6,590 nt of DNA from the NCBI GenBank assembly GCA_017882245.1, contig JADGPV010000050.1, positions 1-6,590 on the forward strand, written 5' to 3'. This DNA comes from Bacteroidales bacterium (GTDB lineage: Bacteria > Bacteroidota > Bacteroidia > Bacteroidales > VadinHA17). Numbering within the stretch: position 1 is the first letter of the stretch; every line of letters begins with the position of its first letter. Of this stretch, positions 1 to 5,779 are shown in pieces. The translations under genes and the position numbers were made by a program. The notes under the pieces are model-generated. The model ran no database searches and was not told the origin of the DNA. It saw only the letters and a program-made list of their open reading frames with translations.

Positions 1-1850
1 TGGTTGTCTCTATCTCCCCACAGACTGACTCAGTCATGGACAGCAACGTTGGAGGCTTCTTCGGACCCTTCCTGAAATTCTCCGGTTTTGATGCTCTTGA
101 ATTGCAGGGCAAATCGAAGGAAGATGTCATTGTCTTCATCAATGGCGTTGACCACTTCATAGAAATATTTGAGGCTCCGGCAGAAGCAATGGACAGCCAT
201 ATCATGGCTGAACAGCTCACCGAAATGTTTGCCAACGATGATTCTGATAAGAGGAATATAGGGGTGGTCTCTTCAGGATCAGCGGCCGAACATTCGCTTA
301 TAGGCATGCTGAACTTCAGCTTCTATGATCCCAAACGCAAAAAAGTCAGGCTGAAGCAGGCTGGCCGCGGAGGTATAGGCACCGTCTTCCGCGATAAGAA
401 GATCAAGGCTCTGGTCTGCAAGATCCCAGGTGTGAAAGGTAACCTCAATAACGTGGTTGACCTTGAGGTTATCCAGGAACGTGGCCGTCGCTTTAACCGA
501 GAGATGAGGGAGCTGGATGACACGCAGTGCCGTATGCGTAAGGTGGGCACCGCTCACCTGATGGAGGTGATGGACGACCATGACCTCCTTCCTACACATA
601 ACTATAAGTTCGGATCACATAAAGATTCACCTAAGATCGATTCAGCAGTCTGGACTTCCTTCTTCACACAGAACATACCTGACGGTTGTTGGATAGGCTG
701 TAACATGGCGTGCTCTAAGGCTGTGGATGACTTTGTGCTGAGCACAGGCCCTTACAAGGGGCAGTCGGTCATGGTTGACGGACCTGAATATGAGAATGCT
801 GCCGGGCTTGGCTCCAACGGCGGCTTCTTCGATCCGCGTTATATCATCGAAGCCAACTTCTACTGCGACACCTACGGCATATGCACCATCACCTGGGGCA
901 CCAGCATCGCCTTCATCATGGAGTGTTGGGAAAAGGGTATCCTTAATAAGGAGCGTACAGGCGGACTTGAGTTCACCTGGGGTAACATTCCTGCAGCCCT
1001 GGAGCTCCTTCACCAGGTGGCACGCGGCGAGGGATTCGGTCTCATAGCAGGACAGGGAACACGCCGCATGAAGAAGATATTTGCTGAGAAAGGATGGGGC
1101 GACCCTGCATTGATGCAGGATATTTGTATGGAAAACAAAGGGCTGGAGTATTCACAGTACATGTCGAAAGAATCACTGGCACAGCAGGGAGGATACGCAC
1201 TCACCAACAAGGGCCCTCAGCATGATGAAGCATGGCTCATATTCATGGATATGGTGAACAACCAGATACCTTCCTTCGAGAACAAGGCCGATGCACTGCA
1301 CTATTTCCCGATGTTCCGTACATGGTTCGGCCTCGTGGGTCTCTGTAAGCTGCCATGGAACGATGTGGAGCCGGAGAACAATGCTCAGACTGATGAGCCT
1401 GCAAAGGTGCCCGAACATGTAGATAACTACGTGACTATCTATAAGGCTGTCACTGGAAGACCTTTCGATAATAAACGCCTTGTGGAGGACTCCGAACGCG
1501 TATATAATTTCCAGAGAGTGTTCAACATCCGTCGTGGCTATGGCCGACGCAAGGATGACGATCAGCCCTATCGCGCATGCGGCCCGGTGACAGTCGAGGA
1601 GTACGAGTCAAGGGCAGAGAGATATGATAAACAGCTGAAGGAAAAGATAGGTTTCGATCCCTCAGGTAAGAGCACTGCTGAGAAGGTCAGTGTTCTCCGT
1701 GCCTACCGGGAGAAGCAGTACGACCTTCTGCGCGATGCCGTCTATAAACGCCGTGGCTGGAACAGCAACGGTATCCCCACCATCGCCCACCTTCAAAAAA
1801 TCGGCATGGATTTTCCGGAGGTGATTGAGGTGGTCCGGGACCTACAATAA
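1..1850 (+). CDS. Aldehyde:ferredoxin oxidoreductase family enzyme (tungsten/molybdopterin), 5'-truncated by window
   Basis: Family members oxidise aldehydes (or, in the BamB branch, take part in aromatic-CoA reduction) in the cytoplasm, using a tungsto-bispterin cofactor and one [4Fe-4S] cluster. The frame is open to the left edge (first full codon at 3), so the ATG at 36 is an internal Met. Counting from that Met, SNVGGFFGP (residues 3-11) is the first pterin-binding segment, which in Pyrococcus AOR lies near residue 93, so roughly 80 further residues are missing. AGRGGIG (about 108-114) is the second pterin signature. Cluster cysteines are C218, C222 and C226 in GCWIGCNMAC, and C437 in GLCKLPW. 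PEYE and GLGSNGGFFDP follow the first cluster cysteines, as in the family. The C-terminal GWNSNGIPT matches the usual end. The spacing CX3CX3C differs from the CX2CX3C of Pyrococcus AOR. The protein runs about 90 residues longer than Pyrococcus AOR after the first pterin site. The substrate cannot be assigned. No ferredoxin-like partner or cofactor gene lies downstream. Confidence 0.93.
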   Translation, partial: VVSISPQTDSVMDSNVGGFFGPFLKFSGFDALELQGKSKEDVIVFINGVDHFIEIFEAPAEAMDSHIMAEQLTEMFANDDSDKRNIGVVSSGSAAEHSLIGMLNFSFYDPKRKKVRLKQAGRGGIGTVFRDKKIKALVCKIPGVKGNLNNVVDLEVIQERGRRFNREMRELDDTQCRMRKVGTAHLMEVMDDHDLLPTHNYKFGSHKDSPKIDSAVWTSFFTQNIPDGCWIGCNMACSKAVDDFVLSTGPYKGQSVMVDGPEYENAAGLGSNGGFFDPRYIIEANFYCDTYGICTITWGTSIAFIMECWEKGILNKERTGGLEFTWGNIPAALELLHQVARGEGFGLIAGQGTRRMKKIFAEKGWGDPALMQDICMENKGLEYSQYMSKESLAQQGGYALTNKGPQHDEAWLIFMDMVNNQIPSFENKADALHYFPMFRTWFGLVGLCKLPWNDVEPENNAQTDEPAKVPEHVDNYVTIYKAVTGRPFDNKRLVEDSERVYNFQRVFNIRRGYGRRKDDDQPYRACGPVTVEEYESRAERYDKQLKEKIGFDPSGKSTAEKVSVLRAYREKQYDLLRDAVYKRRGWNSNGIPTIAHLQKIGMDFPEVIEVVRDLQ

Positions 1851-1876
1851 TTACAGATTATTTGGATATAAACCGT

Positions 1877-1905
1877 GTAGCGACGCCCTACTAGGGCGTC
1901 GTTAC
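1877..1905 (+). repeat. REP-like palindrome with GTAG foot, overlapping the RAYT stop codon
   Basis: The arms CGACGCCC (1881-1888) and GGGCGTCG (1894-1901) pair perfectly around a 5-nt loop, TACTA. Outside them GTAG (1877-1880) faces TTAC (1902-1905), pairing at three of four positions with a G/T mismatch next to the stem. The result is a 12-bp imperfect stem. A 5' GTAG or GGAG tetranucleotide at the foot of a hairpin is the mark of REP elements processed by REP-associated tyrosine transposases, and such a gene starts its last codons here. Its stop (1891-1893) lies at the loop and its last four residues, VTTP, are encoded by one arm. The element also sits 26 bp after the AOR stop, so it could protect or end that mRNA, although no T-run follows it. 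Confidence 0.7.
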
Positions 1906-2409
1906 TCGTTGCAAATAATGATAATTTTTAGGATTGTCGATGATATATTGACGAGTTCTGTTAAAATCCAGCCGGTTCCTGATGATATGATCGTAATATC
2001 TCGGCTGCCAGACCAGCTCCAGACCACTCTTTTTTACTGTAACGCTTGATGCTCGTTTGAACTGATTTATTATTACACCAATATGATAAAATTTCGGTGG
2101 ATCGACACCTGATTTGAGCGTAATACTGGATGCAGCTTTTGATATAATGATAATCCCGTGAATATGATCAGGCATGACCGCAAACTCATCTAATTCTGCG
2201 ATTGGGTAATGCAGAGGAATTTCCAGCCAGAGTTTTTGCACTATCAGACCAGACTCTGATAAGTTCATTTTTCCATTCTCTACCTCACCAAGATAATGGG
2301 ACTTGCCTTTTGTATTAATCGTAATAAAATATTTTCCGGGAGAGGAATAATCATAGCCACGTAAACGACGAGCATTCCTGCTGTAAGTATCAGAGAAAAA
2401 AGAAACCAT
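1891..2409 (-). CDS. REP-associated tyrosine transposase (RAYT; IS200-like Y1 family)
   Basis: A single-strand DNA nuclease of the HUH class. Family members cut and rejoin REP hairpins through a 5'-phosphotyrosine link. Numbering is from the ATG at 2409 (172 aa). RRLRGYDYSSPGKYFIT (14-30) is the usual N-terminal strand of the Y1 fold. LDEFAVMPDHIHGII (73-87) carries the metal-binding pair H82 and H84. The C-terminal helix has YIIDNP, in which Y155 and N159 fit the YxxxN catalytic motif of E. coli TnpA-REP. All key residues are present and the length is normal, so the enzyme may be active. There is no partner tnpB and no IS ends are visible, which favours a single-copy RAYT over an insertion sequence. 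A TTG at 2424 would add five residues. I prefer the ATG because of the A/T-rich stretch before it and because the homologous region starts well inside. The gene is clearly more AT-rich than its neighbours, suggesting acquisition. Its stop lies in the hairpin at 1877-1905. Confidence 0.88.
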   Translation of the reverse strand: MVSFFSDTYSRNARRLRGYDYSSPGKYFITINTKGKSHYLGEVENGKMNLSESGLIVQKLWLEIPLHYPIAELDEFAVMPDHIHGIIIISKAASSITLKSGVDPPKFYHIGVIINQFKRASSVTVKKSGLELVWQPRYYDHIIRNRLDFNRTRQYIIDNPKNYHYLQRVTTP

Positions 2410-2460
2410 ATATTTTAAAAGCAAGACTTATCTAATTTACTCTTTTTCTTTGAAATTTTA

Positions 2461-2487
2461 TTATCTTGTAACTACTAAAATCGAGGA
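2461..2487 (+). promoter_or_regulatory. Possible Bacteroidota -7 element and Shine-Dalgarno-like site for the RraA-like gene
   Basis: The divergent gap between the transposase and the RraA-like gene (2410-2495) is strongly AT-rich. TTATCTTG at 2461-2468 resembles the Bacteroidota -7 consensus TAnnTTTG with one T missing. It lies about 28 bp before the ATG at 2496. No TTTG at the expected -33 distance is evident; the TTTG at 2449-2452 is too close. GAGGA at 2483-2487 ends 8 bases before the ATG and could act as a ribosome binding site, which is uncommon in this phylum. This is a motif match by eye only. Confidence 0.3.
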
Positions 2488-2495
2488 TTATCCAT

Positions 2496-3329
2496 ATGAA
2501 AAAGAGTTTTATTCTTATTCAGATAATATTAATGGGGGGTTGCCTGTCCCTTTTTTCCCAGCAGCCTGACAGGGCGGCGCTTGCCGAAGGGAAAAACTTC
2601 ATACCCACCAAGATCTATTCCGCCGATGATGATGCGCACATACTTGAATTATACAAAGACCTCCGCGTGGCTGATGTGTCTGACGGAATGGATATGGTAG
2701 GACTGCCTGGGACCGGACTGGTTGACCAGTCGATTCATCCTGACTGGGTTGACCTGTCAGGATTTACTCATGTGATACGGGGCATTGCCATCACAGTACG
2801 GTATGTTCCGACGCAGAGACCTGCGCAGCCGGCTCAGGGTCAGAATTTTGGAGAGTGGGAGGGAAATTTCTACAACACGTATTCCACAGAGGCATTCACC
2901 GACATTATCCGGAAGGGAAGCGTCATTGTCATTGATGATGTCGAGGACCGTGATATCGGTTCTATTGGTTCAAACAACATATTAAACTGGTACAGGCTGG
3001 GCGCCGTGGGAGTTGTCACTGACGCCGGGGCACGTGATACCGACGAGATAGGTCTCGAGAAGATGCCGCTCTACCTGAGGCAAAAGGGTCGCGGCATCCG
3101 CCCCGGACGCAACGAGATTGAATCGGTAAACAGGCCCGTCACGATAGGCGGGGTGCTGGTTTGTCCCGGCGATGTCGTTGTCGCTGACGGTGACGGAGTG
3201 GTCGTCGTACCTCGGGCAGCGGCAGAGCAGGTAGCAAAGTATGCTTCGGATATCCTTGTCAAGGACAAAGCCGGCAGGAGAGGTCTTTACGAAAACCTCG
3301 GCCGGCCGCTGGATAAGACGGTGAAGTAA
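2496..3329 (+). CDS. Exported RraA-like / HMG-aldolase-fold family protein
   Basis: The RraA-like fold includes class II HMG/CHA aldolases, oxaloacetate decarboxylases and the E. coli RNase E inhibitor RraA. This 277-aa protein starts with a typical signal peptide: MKKSF, a hydrophobic stretch (about 5-19), then LFSQQ, with cleavage likely near residue 21-22. The family core follows: VADVSDGMD (about 58-66), GSIGSNN (155-161), GAVGVVTDAGARD (169-181) and GGVLVCPGDVVVADGDG (218-234). R180-D181 match the catalytic Arg and metal-ligand Asp of the aldolases, and G155/N160 lie in the loop that normally holds the substrate carboxylate. An extra segment of about 25 residues, rich in Q, N and Y, lies around 105-130. 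A periplasmic location makes an RNase E role unlikely; a lyase or carbohydrate-acid role is possible but unproven. The gene is followed 93 bp later by a redoxin gene on the same strand, with no clear terminator between. Confidence 0.85.
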   Translation: MKKSFILIQIILMGGCLSLFSQQPDRAALAEGKNFIPTKIYSADDDAHILELYKDLRVADVSDGMDMVGLPGTGLVDQSIHPDWVDLSGFTHVIRGIAITVRYVPTQRPAQPAQGQNFGEWEGNFYNTYSTEAFTDIIRKGSVIVIDDVEDRDIGSIGSNNILNWYRLGAVGVVTDAGARDTDEIGLEKMPLYLRQKGRGIRPGRNEIESVNRPVTIGGVLVCPGDVVVADGDGVVVVPRAAAEQVAKYASDILVKDKAGRRGLYENLGRPLDKTVK

Positions 3330-3335
3330 AGCATA

Positions 3336-3405
3336 AGGCAAAAGGCAGTAGGCAACAGGCAATAGTGTAAAGACTGAAGACCAAAGACTTCAGACCGCAG
3401 GACCG
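3336..3405. repeat. Degenerate period-7 array between RraA-like and redoxin genes (10 units)
   Basis: Starting at 3336, the sequence can be cut into ten consecutive 7-mers that all begin with AG. The first four are AGGCAAA, AGGCAGT, AGGCAAC and AGGCAAT. AGTGTAA (3364-3370) is a transition unit. Then come AGACTGA, AGACCAA, AGACTTC, AGACCGC and AGGACCG. The unit therefore shifts from an AGGCAAN type to an AGACNNN type without loss of phase. The array begins 6 bp after the stop codon (3327-3329) and ends 17 bp before the next ATG, filling most of the 93-bp gap. CTGAAG (3374-3379) and CTTCAG (3388-3393) could form a weak 6-bp stem. No promoter or terminator is recognisable in the gap. Confidence 0.7.
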
Positions 3406-3422
3406 CTAGAAAAAAACATAAT

Positions 3423-4553
3423 ATGAGAATAAATCGTCTTTTATTACTAATCATTTCCACACTACTTATCACTCCTACCCTCAGATCACAGGAGACCCAT
3501 CCTGAGGTCAAGACACTCGCACCCGGCACCCAGGCTCCTGACTTCAGCCTGCCAGGCGTAGACGGCAAGACATATACTCTCAGTAGTTTTGAGAAGGCGA
3601 AGGCGGTGGTAATCATCTTCAGCTGCAACCACTGTCCCACAGCCCAGGCTTATGAAGATCGCATTATAGCCATAGCAAATGACTACCGGCCAAAAGGCGT
3701 TGAGGTTGTGATGATATCCCCTAACTCTGTCGATGCACTGAATTATTCTGAGCTCGGGTATTCAGACATGGGCGACAGCTTCGGGGAGATGAAACTGAGG
3801 GCTGCGGAAAAGGCATTTCCCTTTCCATATCTGTATGACGGTGATGAGCAGAAGACAGCCCTCGCTTACGGTCCGGTGGCAACACCACACTGCTTCGTCC
3901 TTGACAGTGACCGCATCGTGCGTTATGCTGGCCGTATCGACGGGTCGGAGAAACCCGGTACCGGCAGGGGAGAGGATCTGAGGAAAGCTGTTGATGAGGT
4001 CCTGTCAGGACAACCTGTTACAACTCCTGTCACAAAAGTGTTCGGATGTTCCGTCAAATGGTCATGGAAGAATGAATATACAAAGAAGCTCTATAAGGAA
4101 TGGGCAGAGTTGCCGGTCACACTTGAGGAGATCGGAGCAGAGGGCATCAGGGAGCTTATAAGGAACAATAGTGACAAGGTCAGGCTGATAAATATATGGG
4201 CTTCGTGGTGCGGGCCGTGTATCGCTGAGATGCCTGACCTGGTAATCATAGACCGGATGTACAGGGGGCGGCCCTTTGAATTCATTACGATCAGTGCCGA
4301 CAAGAGTGAAAGGAAGTCCGAAGCCCTGCGTATACTGAAAGAGAATCAGGCTTCAAACAGGAATTACATCTTCAACAAAGACAATGTCTATGAACTCATC
4401 GAGGCCGTTGATCCTGACTGGCAGGGTGCGCTCCCGTATACAATGCTTATCGAACCCGGAGGCAAAATACTCTACAGGAAGCAGGATACCATCGATCCGC
4501 TCCAGATGAAAAAACTGATTGTAGGAAGTAAATACCTTGGGAGATATTACTAA
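3423..4553 (+). CDS. Exported double thioredoxin-fold protein: peroxiredoxin-like (AhpC/TSA) domain fused to a TlpA-like domain
   Basis: A 376-aa protein predicted to act as a periplasmic thiol-disulphide oxidoreductase. A signal peptide covers about residues 1-22 (MRINR, a hydrophobic run, then LRSQ). Domain 1 (about 32-200) has the redoxin opening APGTQAPDFSLPGVDGKTY, the active-site motif C68-N-H-C71-P, the cis-Pro P155 in ATPHCF and an extra C157. A linker holds C209 (FGCSVKW). Domain 2 (about 225-370) has a TlpA/ResA-type core: LINIWASWCGPCIAEMP with C263 and C266, and cis-Pro P338 in LPYTM. Both CXXC pairs are intact, so electrons could pass between domains. The start is supported by the A-rich leader before the ATG at 3423 and by the signal peptide. 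It may share a transcript with the upstream RraA-like gene, since both products are exported. The redox partner is unknown; cytochrome or other cysteine-protein maturation is one family role, but nothing nearby points to it. Confidence 0.9.
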   Translation: MRINRLLLLIISTLLITPTLRSQETHPEVKTLAPGTQAPDFSLPGVDGKTYTLSSFEKAKAVVIIFSCNHCPTAQAYEDRIIAIANDYRPKGVEVVMISPNSVDALNYSELGYSDMGDSFGEMKLRAAEKAFPFPYLYDGDEQKTALAYGPVATPHCFVLDSDRIVRYAGRIDGSEKPGTGRGEDLRKAVDEVLSGQPVTTPVTKVFGCSVKWSWKNEYTKKLYKEWAELPVTLEEIGAEGIRELIRNNSDKVRLINIWASWCGPCIAEMPDLVIIDRMYRGRPFEFITISADKSERKSEALRILKENQASNRNYIFNKDNVYELIEAVDPDWQGALPYTMLIEPGGKILYRKQDTIDPLQMKKLIVGSKYLGRYY

Positions 4554-4588
4554 TTCTCTACGCTAAACGCTCAACGCTAAACCTCAAG
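4554..4588. repeat. Second period-7 array at the convergent junction
   Basis: Directly after the redoxin stop codon (4551-4553), the sequence falls into five 7-mers: TTCTCTA, CGCTAAA, CGCTCAA, CGCTAAA and CCTCAAG. The three central units (4561-4581) are near-identical. The array fills the 23-bp gap and runs 12 bp into the minus-strand HhH gene, whose stop (4577-4579) and last codons (LEV) are written in repeat sequence. No hairpin terminator is seen between these convergent genes. The unit differs from that at 3336-3405 but the period is the same. Confidence 0.6.
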
Positions 4589-5146
4589 TCGTCTCTGCAG
4601 CTCCTTCAGCTCATCCCATCTGCCTTCATGAAGCAGCAGCGCCTGCTGCGGCCATGTCTCAGGATCATGGATGCGATAACGCTCGCCGCCATCCTGAATA
4701 AGGTATTCTCTTATTGTCTCAGGAGATGTTTCTGATAGAGCTTTCCAGGTGGTTATACCCCTGTTCATGAGTATCCTGGCTATCTTGCGACCGATGCCTA
4801 TGACAGCCTTCAGATCATCAGTAACCACCATCACTTGAGGTACTTTCACTGCTTTAAGAGCAGCCTGCTCTGCCAGCAGCCTGGCTTCTTTCTCCAGCTT
4901 TTCGATGGTGAGTTTCAGACTTGCGATCTCGTCATCCATCCTCCGGACATCCGATTGCAGAGTCTGCTTCTCTTCTTCCAGCTTTTTGATCTTTGCCTTA
5001 AGTGAAGCTATCTCTTCTTCAAGTATATCGCATTTTTTCTTACACCTGCCCTTTTCCAGGTAGTAGCCAATCAGGAAGCCTAACAATGCTGCAATAAGCA
5101 GCACGATGATAATAAACAGCAAATCTGCTGTAAAACGTTCTGCCAT
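4577..5146 (-). CDS. Membrane-anchored coiled-coil protein with C-terminal helix-hairpin-helix domain
   Basis: A 189-aa protein in three parts. One transmembrane helix lies at about residues 9-30. A charged coiled coil covers about 40-98, rich in L, E and K with heptad-like spacing. A C-terminal domain covers about 110-189. That domain has DDLKAVIGIGRKIARILMNRGI (a helix-hairpin-helix with GIG turn at 117-119, here DDLKAVIGIG then RKIARILMNRGI), then ITTWKALSETS and HDPETWPQQALL, ending WDELKELQRRL. I recall this pattern from a small domain found in many Bacteroidota proteins and in extensions of ribosomal protein L21. The basic stretch KGRCKKKC straight after the membrane helix suggests, by the positive-inside rule, that the coiled coil and HhH domain face the cytoplasm. 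HhH domains often bind DNA, but binding here is inferred only. C35 and C39 form a CX3C motif at the membrane edge. The start lies 5 bp after the OmpA-like gene's stop, so the two are surely co-transcribed. Confidence 0.82.
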   Translation of the reverse strand: MAERFTADLLFIIIVLLIAALLGFLIGYYLEKGRCKKKCDILEEEIASLKAKIKKLEEEKQTLQSDVRRMDDEIASLKLTIEKLEKEARLLAEQAALKAVKVPQVMVVTDDLKAVIGIGRKIARILMNRGITTWKALSETSPETIREYLIQDGGERYRIHDPETWPQQALLLHEGRWDELKELQRRLEV

Positions 5147-5151
5147 ATCTT

Positions 5152-5691
5152 TTAAATTATTACTTTGATTTCAGTTCTTCTGTTAGCGGCTCTCCCTTCA
5201 GGAGTGCTGTTCGGCATCACGGGCTCACTGAAGCCTTTTGATGATGTCACTATCTGATCCGCGTTGATTCCTGCACTTACGAGGTATGATTTAACAAACT
5301 CAGCTCTCTTAAGCCCCAGGGTTTTGTTGAATCGCTCCGTGCCGGTGTTGTCAGTATGACCCGTCACTTCAATTTTTGAAGACGGATTGTTTTCCAGAAC
5401 CAGCTTCAGGTTTTTAATGTATTCATCAGAAACGGAGCTCATATCGCCAACGGCTGATGAGCTTTCAAAAGAGCCTTTCTGGATGCCTGCCCCGGTGAGG
5501 AATGTTTTGGCCTCACCAACGGCTGCCATAAGAACCTGCTCTGCTGTCTGGGTTTCAGCAACACCCTGTACCAGCTCCGGAGCCTTGATTGTTGCATTGC
5601 AGTCGCATCTGACTTTGCAAACATACCAGTAGGACGAACCTGCTATCCAGAATACCAGCAGGACAGACAGAAAAAATACTAGTTGTCTCAT
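5152..5691 (-). CDS. OmpA-domain (peptidoglycan-binding) protein with N-terminal membrane anchor
   Basis: A 179-aa protein from the ATG at 5691. Residues 4-24 form a hydrophobic helix, probably an uncleaved inner-membrane anchor because no lipobox and no clear signal-peptidase site are seen. A cysteine cluster C25, C29 and C31 follows at once. The OmpA C-terminal domain covers about 60-179: KIEVTGHTDNTGTERFNKTL holds D114, KRAEFVKSYL holds R129, and the chain ends with RAANRRTEI. D114 and R129 match the Asp and Arg that bind diaminopimelate in OmpA, so peptidoglycan binding in the periplasm is likely. There is no beta-barrel, so this is a MotB/Pal-like anchor rather than an outer-membrane porin. 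A TTG at 5710-5712, preceded by GGAGG, would add seven residues (MRLNKIN); I favour the ATG but cannot exclude the longer form. The HhH gene follows 5 bp downstream. The GH105 gene lies upstream on the same strand. Confidence 0.88.
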   Translation of the reverse strand: MRQLVFFLSVLLVFWIAGSSYWYVCKVRCDCNATIKAPELVQGVAETQTAEQVLMAAVGEAKTFLTGAGIQKGSFESSSAVGDMSSVSDEYIKNLKLVLENNPSSKIEVTGHTDNTGTERFNKTLGLKRAEFVKSYLVSAGINADQIVTSSKGFSEPVMPNSTPEGRAANRRTEIKVII

Positions 5692-5721
5692 ATTGATCTT
5701 GTTTAGTCGCAAAAAGTAAAT

Positions 5722-5726
5722 CCTCC
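5722..5726 (-). promoter_or_regulatory. GGAGG Shine-Dalgarno-like site upstream of a TTG
   Basis: On the minus strand GGAGG is followed by 9 bases and then the in-frame TTG at 5712-5710, seven codons before the ATG of the OmpA-like gene. It is a textbook spacing, but Shine-Dalgarno use is weak in Bacteroidota. The same TTG is also part of TACTTTTTG (5718-5710), which resembles a -7 promoter element; if that element were used, only the ATG at 5691 would be on the mRNA. Confidence 0.3.
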
Positions 5727-5779
5727 GAGAATTGTGTTAAATATAAAATTGAGTAAGAATCCTATTTCTTGGTCCGGGT

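Noticed and set aside
279..1418. Several minus-strand open frames and one plus-strand frame inside the AOR gene
   Set aside because: They lie wholly within a strongly conserved coding frame, show no recognisable protein motifs and follow from its codon bias.
1877..1905. Reading the palindrome as an ordinary Rho-independent terminator for the AOR gene
   Set aside because: The stem is strong and well placed, but no T-run follows on either strand, and the GTAG foot plus adjoining RAYT gene fit a REP-like element better. A role in mRNA stability remains possible.
1825..2049. Short plus-strand frame across the AOR end and the hairpin
   Set aside because: It overlaps the AOR C-terminus and the antisense of the transposase, with no family-like sequence.
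2496..2545. Lipoprotein reading of the RraA-like signal peptide (Met-Gly-Gly-Cys)
   Set aside because: The -3 position is Met instead of Leu/Val/Ile and a better type I site lies after LFSQ, so lipidation is not well supported.
2496..3329. Naming the gene rraA, regulator of RNase E
   Set aside because: The signal peptide and the intact aldolase-type Arg-Asp pair argue against a cytoplasmic RNase E inhibitor; only the fold is shared.
3374..3393. CTGAAG / CTTCAG hairpin in the intergenic array as a terminator
   Set aside because: Only 6 bp of stem, an 8-nt loop and no T-run. It is a by-product of the period-7 units.
3336..3405. CRISPR or iteron-like array
   Set aside because: Units are 7 bp, degenerate and have no spacers; no Cas or replication initiator gene is present.
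5387..5632. Plus-strand frame opposite the OmpA-like gene
   Set aside because: It is antisense to a well-conserved OmpA domain gene and has no recognisable features.
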